From positions 1 through 61,949 of IMG/VR virus record IMGVR_UViG_3300015245_000719: a stretch of DNA of 61,949 nucleotides; one strand, written 5' to 3'. Of the stretch, positions 1 to 12,200 are shown one piece after another. The stretch's first letter is position 1. Each line of letters opens with the position of its first letter. A model generated the notes under the pieces. The model saw nothing but the letters and a program-made list of their open reading frames with translations. It had not been told where the DNA came from and did not search any database. This stretch comes from a virus. The position numbers and the translations under genes are program-made.

Positions 1-219
1 ATGCGCGCCCTCCTCTCCATCCTTACCCTCGCGCTCGCGAGTTGCGCCAGCGTGGACAGCGTGGATCTGAGCAAGGTTGACCAGGCGTGCGGGCGCGCGT
101 GCACCCAGGACTACTCTACCTGCAACGACAAGTGGAGCTTCACGCCGGTCATGCGCCACAACGAATGCGTCGGCGCGCTAAAGGCATGCGTCTCGACGTG
201 CCCGTCCCGTCACTCCTGA
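1..219 (+). CDS. Small Cys-rich lipoprotein
   Basis: This 72-residue protein begins with a short lipoprotein signal peptide. A hydrophobic stretch (residues 4-14) is followed by a lipobox-like L-A-S-C at residues 12-15, so the mature protein would start at Cys15 and be anchored in a membrane. The remaining part is polar with six more cysteines, which suggests disulfides in the periplasm. It is convergent with the giant virion gene and overlaps its 3' end by 10 bp. Its place beside late genes and its lipoprotein nature allow an outer-membrane spanin or a superinfection-exclusion role, but it is not proline-rich like Rz1, so no function is assigned. The ATG is the first base of the window, so an upstream start cannot be excluded. 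Confidence 0.6.
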   Translation: MRALLSILTLALASCASVDSVDLSKVDQACGRACTQDYSTCNDKWSFTPVMRHNECVGALKACVSTCPSRHS

Positions 220-3200
220 GTATCTTCCCTCGGCGGCCTGAGTAGGGACGCCACCTCGCCGCGCAGCGGTCGCGGCGCCAGCTTGATACTGCGGACGTCC
301 GGCGACATGCCGGCGAGCTGGAGGCGCCTGCGCATGGCCTGCGGCGTGATCACGATCGGCATGGTCGGGTTGGACTTGTTCCACGAGGCGATCTTCCGGC
401 GCACGCTCTCGATGTCGTCCCGGTCTCCGCTCCTGATGGCGTTCACGAACTCGTCCATCAAGGCGGACTTGGTAACGGCGATGAAGTTCTCGTCGTTCCG
501 GATCTCCCCCGTCACCCTCTGGCGATCAGCCACCGCGTTCGGATTGAACCCGGCCGCCTTGCCGACCGCCTCGAGCGGCGAGACCTTCGCCGTGAACTGG
601 CCGCGGGTGTCGCGCGCCTCGCCGCGGGCGAGCATTTCCGACCCCTTCACGAAGTTCTGAGCGGCCGTAGGCAGCGCGCTCTTGGCCGCGCCCAGGAAGT
701 CGCCATGGAAGGCGCGCTCGAGGCCCGTGGCGGCCCCGTAGAGCAGCCCTGCGGCCGGACCGATCAGGTCCCGGACATCCTTGAACTTGTCCGTCTCGCT
801 CACCTTGGCGAAGGCGGTCCCGGGGATCAGGTTGCCCATGGAGAGCCGCTGGCTGACGTCGAACGGGCTCACCGCGCTCGGGAGCCCCTGGACGAAGGCG
901 TTCCCGAGGAACTGGCCCAGGATCCTCTTCGACTGCTTGTCGAGCCACTTCTTGCTGTTGGTCGTCAGGCCGAGGTCGGGGAAGCGCTGACCGATCGTGT
1001 CGATCAGGTCCTCCAGGTCCTCGGCGAATGGCAGTCCCTCGACGCCGGCGGCGAGCAGGAGCAGCACGACCATGTAGACGCGTTGTTGCATTGGCATGCG
1101 GTGCAGCAGCTCGAGCACGTTGATGCTGAACTGCTTGAACGTCATCAGCGTGGACCCGAGCGCGCCGCGGCCCAACACCGGCCTGTTGCCCTTGTTGTAA
1201 AGGAACTGCGTCTCGTAGACGGCGTTCTCGGCGAACTTGTGCGGATCCCCCAACTGCTCGTTGGCCTCAGCGATCTTGTGGGCAGCGATGTAGGCCACGC
1301 GCCGGTTGAACGTCTCGGCGTATCCGAACATGGAACCCCACGCTTTGAGGAAGGATTCCGAATACTTGTTGCCCGCGAGCTTCGAGCCAGAGGCCACGCC
1401 CATCATTTGAAACACCTCTTGCGAGGCGGTCGTTCCGTCCTCCTCGGCCTTGCGAAGGTTGTCCCACAGGCGCCCGGTATGCACGAAGTCGCCGTTCAGT
1501 TTCTTCGAGAACGGGTCGAGTACGGCGTCCTTCGCCGCTCCGGTCAGGCGTGCAAGCACGTCTGGCAGGGATGCGAACTTCGTTAGGAACGGCCCCGTGA
1601 TAAGCGGAGTCTGAGTCAGGTTCGTGACGGCGGACGCGAGCGAGCCACCGATGAAGTGGAAGAACAGGTAGCCGCGCAGCTTGTGAGCCTCTTCCACCGG
1701 GTCGCGCAGGTACTTGTAGAGCGAGACCGCGTGGTCGCGCAGGTCGCCGTCCTCGATGTCCATGACGGCCTTCCCCATTCCAGGGAAGTTGTCGTTCGCG
1801 CTGGCGGCGCGCGAGTTCGTCATGATGAAGTCGGCCAGACCGCGGTAGGCGTCCTGCGAGAAGCCTGGCACGCCCTTCCGGTTAATGAATCGCTTCATCA
1901 TGGACCGGCTGGAGAACAGCTCCTTGTACGCCTCCTGGTACACCTCGTCATTCGCCACGCCCAGGTGCTCCGCGAATAGCTCTAGCGCGTCCAGGTTGAG
2001 CCCGTCGTACATGCGGAACGAGTTCTTGCTGATCGTGCCGGTCTCGATCTTGTACGCGTTAGGGAACTTGGCGCGCATGCGCGTCTCTTCGCGGTTCGAC
2101 TTGATGTTTGCCACGTGGCTCGTCAGGCCCTCGTGCAGGGAGAAGTGAGACGAGTTGCCGTCCTCGTAGTCCTTCTGCGTCTTGTACACCGCGACGTAGT
2201 GCGTTCCGAAGCGCGACAGCGGGAAGTAACCCTGATTGGACAGCTCGTTCACACGCTGAACGAGCTCTCCGATCTTGGCTACGCTCTTCTGGTCGGCGCG
2301 GACGGACGCCTTCAACTGCTCTACCCTGAACTCGAAGCCGGGCGGCTGCGCCTGCCGCAAGGTGTCGATGTTGCCCTTGGCCTCGGCGATGCGCTCCCCG
2401 AGCTGGAGCTCGATGTCGGCCGCGAAGTCCTCCATGTTGAGGTCCCTGTTCATGCTGACGCCAGTTTTCTTCGCCTCGCGCGCGATGAACGAATTAGCCT
2501 GCGTCTCGAGGGCTTGACGGACGGACGCATGCGCCTCGTGGTACATGCGGACCTGGGGCTCGGTGAGTGGCGTGAGAACCTTGTCGCCGTCCGGCGTGTT
2601 CACCGTGGGGCCGGAGCGAAGCTGCTCGTCCGAGAACACCTTGTTCAGCAGCGTGCCGTGCAGGAGGTACTGCGATGCGGCGTCGGCGTCCTTGCGGTTG
2701 ATGCCCTGCAACCATCCGCGCTTGAACCACGTCGGCGCTACCTTCTCGGCAGCGCTGGCGTTACGCCAGATGTCGGAGAGGAAGTTCTGCCCCCACTCGA
2801 ACACGTGTCGGAACTGAGTGTTGTTCTTGGCGAGGTTGAACTGTGTGCCGATCGTCTTGCTCCACATGCCGACCTTCGAGTCGGACTTCGTAACCTCGTT
2901 GATCCAGTCTCCCATGCGGCTGTAGAGCGGGGAGTTTGAGAACGCGTCGGCGTCCGGCGCCAGGGAAGCTGGCGCGCCCTGCTCCACCGTGCGCGCTGCC
3001 GGCGCAAGGAACTGGCGGATGATCTCCGCGTCCGTGATCTTCTGCTTGGACAGGATGCCGTGGTCGCGCAGCCATTGCGTGATGGCCGCGATGGCGCGCC
3101 GGACGAACCCGAGCTTGGGTTCGGACTGAGCCATGATGGCCAGCAGCTCCTCGGCCATCCTCGAGCGGTTCTCGGGGGTGTTCGGCATCCCCTGGGCCTT

Positions 3201-6200
3201 GAGGAGAGCTGCTACCTGCGAGGCCCGCGCGGTGGCGATCTGATCCAGGATCTCGGCGAGGCCGCGACCGAAGGTCTTGCGCAGCCCGTAGTGCCCCTTG
3301 ACCTCGTGGACCAGCGTGAACTTGGCGCCCGCGGCGTCGAGGTTCTGAGCGACTAGGTACACCTTGCCGCCGAAGAACACGCCCCCTACGTCCGTGGCGT
3401 TCTCGCGCTCGATCTGCTCGCGCACCTGCTGAGGGAGGTCCGCCAGGGTGGCAACCACCTCGACGTCCGGAGCGTCCGTCCAGTTGGCCTTCAGGTCGTT
3501 CACGGCCTTCTGGACCTCCCACACCTGACCGGCCTTGTCCTGGGCGCCGCGCGAGAAGGCCGCGCCCTCATACTTCTTCTCGTACTTGGACATGAACTTC
3601 TGCGCGGTTGTGGTCTGCGACTCGTTGACGTACAGACCCTTTCGCTCCGCGACCCACTTGATCGCCGCCTTGATGCGGTCGGGGTCGCGCATGTTCACTC
3701 GGAACGAGCTCTTCCCCTGCGCTGCCAGGTCGCCGGTGATTGCCACCAGCTCCTTGCTCTCGTACAGCTTCTTCGCGCCCGGGACGCGCTGGATGATCAG
3801 GTCCACCCACGGGCCAGCCGAGTCACCGACGAAGCGGACCATGTTGTCGTTGCTCGCCACGCCAAGCTGCTCGACGCCCTGCATGTCCTGGTAGGACAGG
3901 CGGTCGCGGGCGAAGGATGGCGACGTGAGGTAGTCGTAGATGCCGTCCACGTACTGCGCACCGTAGCGCGCGCGGTTAGACAGGAACACGTCCTGGTTCT
4001 GGACCATGGACGGCGTGAAGTTCTTCGGCAGCAGCAGCCCTTGCCGGCGCTCTCCGCCCTTCATGGTGAAGGTCACCACGTCGCCTACGTTGTTGGCGGC
4101 GCCGTAGCCTGCCGGGATGTTCCCGAGAACGTAGTAGCGCATTTCGCGCGGCTTCTCCCCGCTGATCTCACCCTTCTGCGGCTTGAACAGGAAGTCGAGG
4201 TCGTCCGAGCTCGTGTCCCGGAGAGCCTGGTCCAGGATGTTGTCGCGGATGATCTTCGAGAGCGGGATGGACGCGCGCCTGTTCTCGTTGTTGATCATGA
4301 AGTTGATTACGAAGTTCGACGGCGACCACGGATTGCCAGCTGACGGGAGGTTCGATTTGATGCCGATGATCACGCCCTGTGGCAGCGCGCCGTCGTCAAG
4401 GGCGAGACGCGCGTGATAGCCGATCTTCATCTGGCGCAGGTTCGCCAGGGTGTTCCGGCGCACGCCCTCGAAGTTGGCGATCTTCTTCTGAGTCGCCTGG
4501 ACATGGGCCGTGAGGTCCCGGCGACGCGCGTCCGAAATTGTTTCGTCCTTTAGCTGGTCGTTCAGGCCGCCAGCCCCCTCGATCTTGTTGAACTCGGCGG
4601 CCTTTGCCTGCTCGAACGGAGCCGTGCGCTCGTCCTCGAGGGCCTGGAGGATTTGTTCCGGCGTGCGGCCGTTCAGAGCCTCAGCGATAGCGCTCTTGAC
4701 CTCCTCCGGGCTCGGCCTGGTGCCCTGGACGAACATAGACATGTGGGTGAGGCTGGACGGCCTGGTGAAGATGCTGGAGCCGTCCCCGGAGGTGAGCTCC
4801 TGCTCGTGCTCGGGGATCGCCTCGGTGTCCAGGTCGCGAACGACCAGCTTGTTCGTGCCGGATTCGTTCTTCATGTTGATGATGGCGTTGTAGGCGTGCT
4901 CGACCTGATCGTAGAAGTCCTTCTGGTCGGCGACGGACAGGAGCGCGACGCGTCCGCTTGCTGCGAGCGCAACGCCCTCAGTGGATTTCTCGTCTCCGAT
5001 CTCCACGTTCACGAAGTCGGCCACGTCCTCGTGCTCGCGCAGGTACTCGGTCACGGCCTCGTCGCCGTAGAGGTTGATGAAGTCGATCGCCTGGACGTCC
5101 GTGGCTGACGACTGCCCGCTGGTGGTGTTCGACAGCAGGCTAGTCATCTTCTTCTTGAGGACAGCCATAGGGCGCTTCTCGGACGGGAGCGCGGTAGCCA
5201 GGACCGTGTAGTCCGGGGCGACGATCTGACCGGTGCGGTGCACGCGGCCCAGGGTTTGCTGGAACACGCTGATGTCGCCGGCGGCCTGGAGGATGATCAT
5301 GTGCCGCGCGCGCTTGTCAGCGAATTCCACGGACGCGTGCATGCTGATGCCGGTCGAGCCGGCGGAGTTCAGGATCACTGCGTCGATTGACCCGTCGTTG
5401 AAGCCGCGGACTGTGCCAATGCGATCGGCCTCCTCCTTGTTCCGGTTGCTGAGGACAGCCTTCCCGGTGGAGTAGTCCACGATGTTCGTGCGGCCGGTGA
5501 TCTCCGACACGCGCAGGGGCCGCAGCTTCTTGCCGCCCGACTCAGTGAACTTGACGTACTTGCGCTCGGGGTTGCCGTTCGCGTCCTCGTTGCCGGTGAA
5601 GTAATAGCCGTACTGGTTCAGGCGCGACCGCATGTAGTCGATCGGCGAGGCGGAGAGCGGCGTCTCCAGCTTGCTGATGACCTCGGACGCCTCGGTGAAC
5701 ACCCGGACCAGGTGCGACGGCATGCGCGCCATGGGCACGCTGATCTCCAAAGCCTTGCCGCCATGGGGCGGCTTGTACTTGAATGCGCGCCGGCGCTCGA
5801 GCGCCTTCATCAGGAGGGGATTCCAGCTGTAGTCGTCGAGCGCGTCACCCTGCTGTAGGGCCATGGAGCCGATGTAGTGGTCGAGCGCGGACTCCATGGT
5901 GTTCTCCAGCGGGATGATCACCTTTTGGTTGGTGTTGAGCTGGTTGATAGCCTTGTCCACCGCCCGATCCGCCTTAGTGGCCAGGAGGAGCTGCTTGACG
6001 TAGTTGTGCACGACGGACGTGAACGGGGTGTGCGTCAGGCTTTGCTGCTCGCCCTTCTTGTTGCGCACGATCTCGCTGCCGGGCGGCAGAAGATCCTGGA
6101 GCCTGTCAGCGTTCTGCTTGAACCACTGAATGAACTCCCGGTCGGCCCTGACGATCGTGCGCAGGGCGTTCGTGGCCTCGTCCATCAGGCGCGTGTCGCG

Positions 6201-9200
6201 CGCCAGGTTCTCATCGTCCACCTCGAAGTTGACCTTGAGCATGGACATGTCCTTCTCGCGGCGGGACATCTGGCCGTCCTCGACCAGCATGTTCGCCAGC
6301 ACGCTCTGCATCTGCGGGCCGCCGGTCGAGAGCATTTCCACGAGCTGCGCCGGGTCCTGCGCCAGCAGGCCGATGTTCGTGCGCATGTAGATCGGCATGT
6401 TGTTCGTGCGCTTGGCGTAGGTCGCCGACAGGTACACGACGGGCGGCGCGTAATCTGAGAACTGCCCCTGCATCCACTCGCCGACGCCTGAGTCGCCGCT
6501 TGCATTGTGGGACTCGTCGAGGATCAGGACGGCCTTCCCGGTCGAGAACAGCTTCGCCAGCGCGGAGCGGCGCGCGTTCTCCTGGTTGATCTGCGCGTAG
6601 GTCGTGAAGATCGCCGAACGGCCCTCCGGGAGGGTGCCGGTATTGACGATATGCTCGACTCCCTGCTTCGCTGCGCCCTTCTTGTTCGTGAAGAGCTTCG
6701 TCTTGCCGCTCGGGTCGCGTGGGTCGATGACCTCGCCATCCGTGTTCGTGAGGAACGGCGAGATCTCCGGATGCCCGATCGCGATCATGTCGCGGTACAT
6801 GTCGCTGTACAGGGTGTCGCTGTAGGACATGAACACCGGAACCTTATCGTTGCGGATGGACCAGTTGATCAGGGAGGCGGCCTGCCGCCCCTTGCCGACG
6901 CCGGTAGCGTCTCCGATGATCATGCCGCGGCCGTCCTTCAGCTGAAGGACGGCGAGCGCGATGTTGTCGATCTGGTAGCCGGACAGGGCGTCGAACATCT
7001 TCTCCTTCGTCCCGTACCCGAGCTCCTTCTGCACGAAGTCGTCGATGCTCTCGGAGCCCTGCTCGTGGATCTTGTCCTCGGCCACGTCCAGGGCGTCGCG
7101 CAGCGCGCGCGCCTGGTTGCGCGGCACCAGGATGCCGAGGTTCTGTCCCTGCGACTTGCCCTCGTACACCGTCTGGTTGTTGTTGTCGTGCCCGACGTCG
7201 GAAGGAGACATGACCTTCGAGGGCGGGTACATCTTGTCGAGGATGTACACCTTCGCGTATTTCTGGATTCCCTCGATCGCCTCGCCGAAGCGCTGAGAGA
7301 CGATGCGCTTGAACTCGAGCACAGCTCGCGTGGCGTCTGCAACCTTGGCGCGAATGGCCTGCCAGACGTTCTCGAACACCTTGCGAAGCTGCTGGTAGAT
7401 GGTTGCATCGACGGTCCCGAGCGCTTCTTCGTACAGCTTCCTGCTGAACACGGCTCCTCCGCTGTCTTTCTCGCCGATGATCTTCTTGATCTCGTCGAAT
7501 TCTTTTGAAAAATCCAGGCCGAGCGAACGCTCAGCCGCGGTTACATTCGAGCTGCTTTTCGGTGCGCGCTTGCCACCTCCGCGAGGACCGCGTGGTGGGC
7601 CTTTCGGTCCGGGGTTGCCCTCGACGGGCGCCCCGGTCTTTTCGTCAGGTACTAGGACCGACTCATCGTTGAAGATGCGGTCGATGTCCTCCGGCGAGAG
7701 ACCTTCTAGGCCGGTATCGCTTCCAGAAACTCCGACAGGTCCAGGCTGCTGCTCGCCTCGATTGCTTCCTTCCGGAGCTCCGGGTTCGTTTCCGGTTCCG
7801 CCGACGCCGGATCCCCCGCTTGCACCAGGGTTCCCACCCGGCCGCTCGACATCAGCCCCTCCACCCACCCCTGCGGGAACTCCGCCCACAGGATGCTGTT
7901 TTCCTCCGCCTCGAGGTTCGTTTCGACGAGGGCCTTGGCCTCCTTCTTTCCCGCCTTCAGGAGCAGCGACTCCAGCTTCTCCCTGATTGCTTCCCGGTAC
8001 GGCTGGCCCTGCGGGACCACCAACGCCGCTGCGTGGCTCGGCCGGTCCAGCTTCGGAACCCACATTGGCGTTGCCGGTGACAACGGCTTCGCTTGCTCGT
8101 TTTGCGTCCTCGTACTGCCTGTAGAGTGCATCGTACCCCTCCGTTACGCTGTAATTTACGCGCGTGATCGTACCACTGGCCGGCGCAACCTGCGCGGAGC
8201 GCCCGCGGCCGGCAATCGTGATGACTCGAATCGGCCACGCCGCGCCTTGGCGCTCGTAGAAAGAGCCGTCTACCTCGAAGTGCGAAGCGACATTGTAGTG
8301 GCCGTAGAGCCAGTTGAAGAATGGTTTCTCCCGGGAGTTGATCTCCCCTGGAATCCTGTTGGCGCCGATGATCAGCACGGCGCGCCCCTTGTCGAACATG
8401 GCCTCGAGCGCCCGCGCGATGATCAGCTGGTCGATCCTCGTGACCTGGTAGCCGTCCGCGAGCGCGGGCGCCTCCAGCTTCCCGAACGGAGGATTCGCGA
8501 GCACCGCGTCGGCCTCGTCCTTGCCGAATACGTTCTCTTCCTTCGCCTTCACCGCGTCCTTCTGCGTGACGCGCGGGAAGCCGAGGAGCTTCAGATTGAG
8601 CGCCCTGTGCTCGTCCAGCTCGTTCGCGATGACGTTCTTGGGCGTCGCGGTGATGGTGAGCAGCCCGTTCCCGGCAGTGGGCTCGTACACCTTGGTATCG
8701 ACTCCAACGCGCGCGAGCAGCCCGGCCATGTAGGCGATCGGGAGCGGCGTCGAGTATTGCTGCAAGGACGAGCTGGTGGACGTGCGGATGTTCAGCTTCG
8801 GCTGCTTGCGGTACATATCCACCAGGTTGTCGAAGATGCCGCGCTCGTTCGTGCCGGTCGCGCGCCAGTCGATGATCTTCTGCGCGGCGAACTGTCCGAG
8901 GGCTGCCTCGAAGTCCTCCTGCCCCTTCTTCTGAAGGATCAGGTTGCCCTCTACCTCTGTGGGGTCGAGGCGGTGCGCTTGCGCTACCCAGGAGAGCAGG
9001 TCCTTGCCGCTCTCAGGGAACCATCCTTTTCGCAGGTGGAAGAACATGCTCTCGACCATGGAGTCGTTCTTGACCTCGGGGTATTGCACGAGGCCCATGT
9101 CCTCCATGATCTTGTCGATGCGGCCTGAGATCTCCTTGGCCTGCTCGCGCCCGACGGCAATCCTCATCTGCTCGACGTTCTTCGCGCCTTCCTTGACGCG

Positions 9201-12200
9201 CACACCCTCTGGAGTGAACTCCAGGCCAGCGAAGAAGTTCTTGTAGTCCTGGGCGAACAGGCGCCGCTCTTCAGCCTGCGGGTATGCGGTTCCCTTGTAG
9301 CCGTTCGTTTTCGTCATAGCTCCTTCTCGAACGAGAGGTCCGACGAGGTACGGCGATCCGCCCTTCACGAGGTCGAAGAGGTACGCTTCCTCTCCGCGCG
9401 CCACCATTTCTGCGCCCTTCGAGTAGTACGGGTCTGAGCCGTGATCCAGCTTTTGCGCTTCGTTGAGGTAGATGGTGTTCCGCAGCAGACCGCCGCGGTA
9501 TTCCGGGCTCTTCCAGTCAGAGGTCCCTTTCTCGTTCAGCCAGTTGAGGACGCGCTCGCGCGGTGGAACATTGCGGTTCTGGTAGTCGGCGTCTCCGACC
9601 AGGAGCTCGCGGACCTTCGCCTCCATCTTGGCGAAGTTGAAGTATTGGTTGAGAACGTGACGAAGCGCCTCTGAGTACAGCCTCGCTCCGTCCTGCTCGG
9701 AGTGGATCAAGTAGTGCTCGAGCGCGTGCATCCACTCGTGCGAGACGGTACCGTTCCCATTCGTCTTGGTGAGATTGATCACCTCTCCGCCGATGTGGCT
9801 GGTTTCGAAGTGGGCGGCGGCCTTGCTGATCTTCTGCCCGCGCGAGCCGAACGCCAGCGCGAGCTTCCCGCCGAGTCCAACCACCTTCGGGTCGATCCCG
9901 AGGTTGTCGGACATGTCCATCAGGGAGTCGTAGGCTAGGTTCAGGTTCTCCTGGCGCTCGAGCTGGTTGACCCACTCGCCGAACTCGACCTCGCGGAAGC
10001 CGAACGCGGACTTGAAGTCGGCCTCGTTGACGTTCTGGCCCTTTCGGTAGTCCTTCATCCCGACGCGGGTGATGTTCTCCAGGCGAGGCGGGACCTTCGG
10101 GTCCTTCTTGACCACGCGGTTCGTCTGGTCGATCTCGTTCTCGTTCGGCTGGAATGCTTTCAGGTAGTAGTCGAGCATCGCGTACAGATCGTTGCTCATC
10201 ATGCGCTGAAGCTCGCTGCCGAATTTCGTCGCGGTGTGCGTACTTCCGTAGCTATTCGCCTCGCCCTCTGTGAACGCTTCGTTCTTGATTGCAGCGTTCG
10301 CCTCGGCAACGTTCTTGGCGTCCTTCGTCAGCTCTTCCAGCTTGGAGAGCATCCCGATATAGCGCTCGGCCTGCGCCTTGACTTCGGAGTATTCCGTGTC
10401 GATCAACGCCTGCTTGAGGCTCTTGCCCCACCGCGTATTGCCCTGCTGGCCGCCGAAGCCTGGGCCTGCGAATTCGAGGAACGTTTTCAGCTTCTCGCGA
10501 ACAGCCTCGAGGTAGAGCATCGTCCCGAAGGTCGCGTCGGGGCGCTCGATCGTGAAGTGGTTCGCGACCTTCGCCTCGTCGATCAGCTTGTCGATGTCCT
10601 TCTCTCCCTCGCCGGTTGGCTCGGAGAGACGCAGAGTTCCGCCAGCAGGCTTGCCTCCGACGACGCCCGTGTCATGGATGTCGCTCTTCTGCGGCCGGTA
10701 CATCGTGTAGAGCTGGATGCGCGCGACGCCCTGCTCGGGCTGGAGCCGGTCCGTGACCTTGAAGCCCATCTTCTTCATCACGCTCTCGATGGGCTTCTGG
10801 TTCTCGACCGTCACGGACATCTGGACGATTCCCTCGTCGAGGATGGTTGCGCCGTCCTCGAAGGTGGGCGTGAGCTCGGCGGCGCCGTAGATATGATCGG
10901 TGAGCGCCTTGTTGTTGCGCTCGGCGATCATCTTCACCAACGGGTCCACCGGCGGCTTCGGCGCCTTCGGGGCCTTTGGCTCTTTCGGCGCCTTCGGTTC
11001 CTTGGGCGCCTTCGTCTCCTCCGGTGTGGCAGGCGGCTGCTCGCCGGGCGTCTCGGGTGTCGCCGGCGCCTCGGGCGTCGCGGGCGCGCCGGGCGCTTCT
11101 CCGCCGGTCACGCCCTCGTTGTTGCCGTGGATCTTCTTCGCGTTCTGTGCTACGCGCTCCAGGCGGTCCAGGTTCTCGCCGAACGGCGCCTCCTGGCCGA
11201 TGCGCTTGCGGATGTTCGCGGCCCGGCGCTCGTCGCCGATGCTGTCGTAGATCTTCGCGATGCTCTCGAGCCGCTGGTCGCGCTCGCTCAGTTGTACACC
11301 GCCGTTGGGTGCCTCCGCGGCGGGCGTGGCAGGCCCCCCTTCGACATGCTCCGGCGCTTCTGGTCCAGCGCTATTGCCACCGCCTGTTTGTCCGCTTTCT
11401 CCTTCCCGAACTTGTCCTGTGTCCGCTGGTACGTGTTCCCCTGGTGCAGCTCCTCGATGTTCTGGCCCACCACCTTGTTCGACGTTCCCTTCTCCAACGG
11501 CATTGCTCTCTCCCTGTGATTGCGGGGCCGCGCCGCCTTCAACGCCGGCGCCCTCCCCTTGTTGTTGGGTCCCGCCTTCCTGCGATTCAGCGGGCGCGCC
11601 CGGAGCTACAGGTTCCGCAGCCGGGGCCTCCGGTAGTTCCGGCGTCTGTTCGGCGCCGGCCGGTAGTCTCGGTGTCTTGCTGAATGTTCCCGCCGCGATG
11701 GCGGCCTTGAATTCCGGTACGGACAGCTGACGCATGCTGCCGAAACCTTTCCATCCCGCCTCGTAGTTCGCGAGGTAGCCCTTCTTGGCTGCGCGCGCGG
11801 ACTGGAAGCCGACCATGATCTTGTACTCGTCGTGATCGCCGCTCTCGGGGTCCACCTGGTCGATGGCGAACACGGTCGAGCTGTTCGGGTGCGGCCCGAT
11901 GAACACGTCCACCTTGTCGCCGTCGCTGCCGACAGTGCCCTCGATCTCGCCGTAGTGGTTGGCCATCGTGACGGACCACTCCTTGCCGGTCTTGTCCGTC
12001 CCGCGGCGCACGCTCCCCTTCGGGTTCTCTATAGCGATGTCGAGACCGTGGAAGTTGACGACGCCCTTGTTGTACTTGCCGGTATCCTTCTCCTCCTCGG
12101 TGGGGTTCTTGTCGGTGAATCCTGCGGCGTTCTCGACGTCCGCCTTCGTAGGCGCGCCCTGCTCGGGCGCCGCCGGAGCTGCTGGCGCGGGCTCGGCTTG

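Noticed and set aside
7706-9128. Long ORFs antisense or out of frame to the giant gene
   Set aside because: They arise from the high GC content. The giant frame is continuous with recognisable motifs throughout, so these are shadows.
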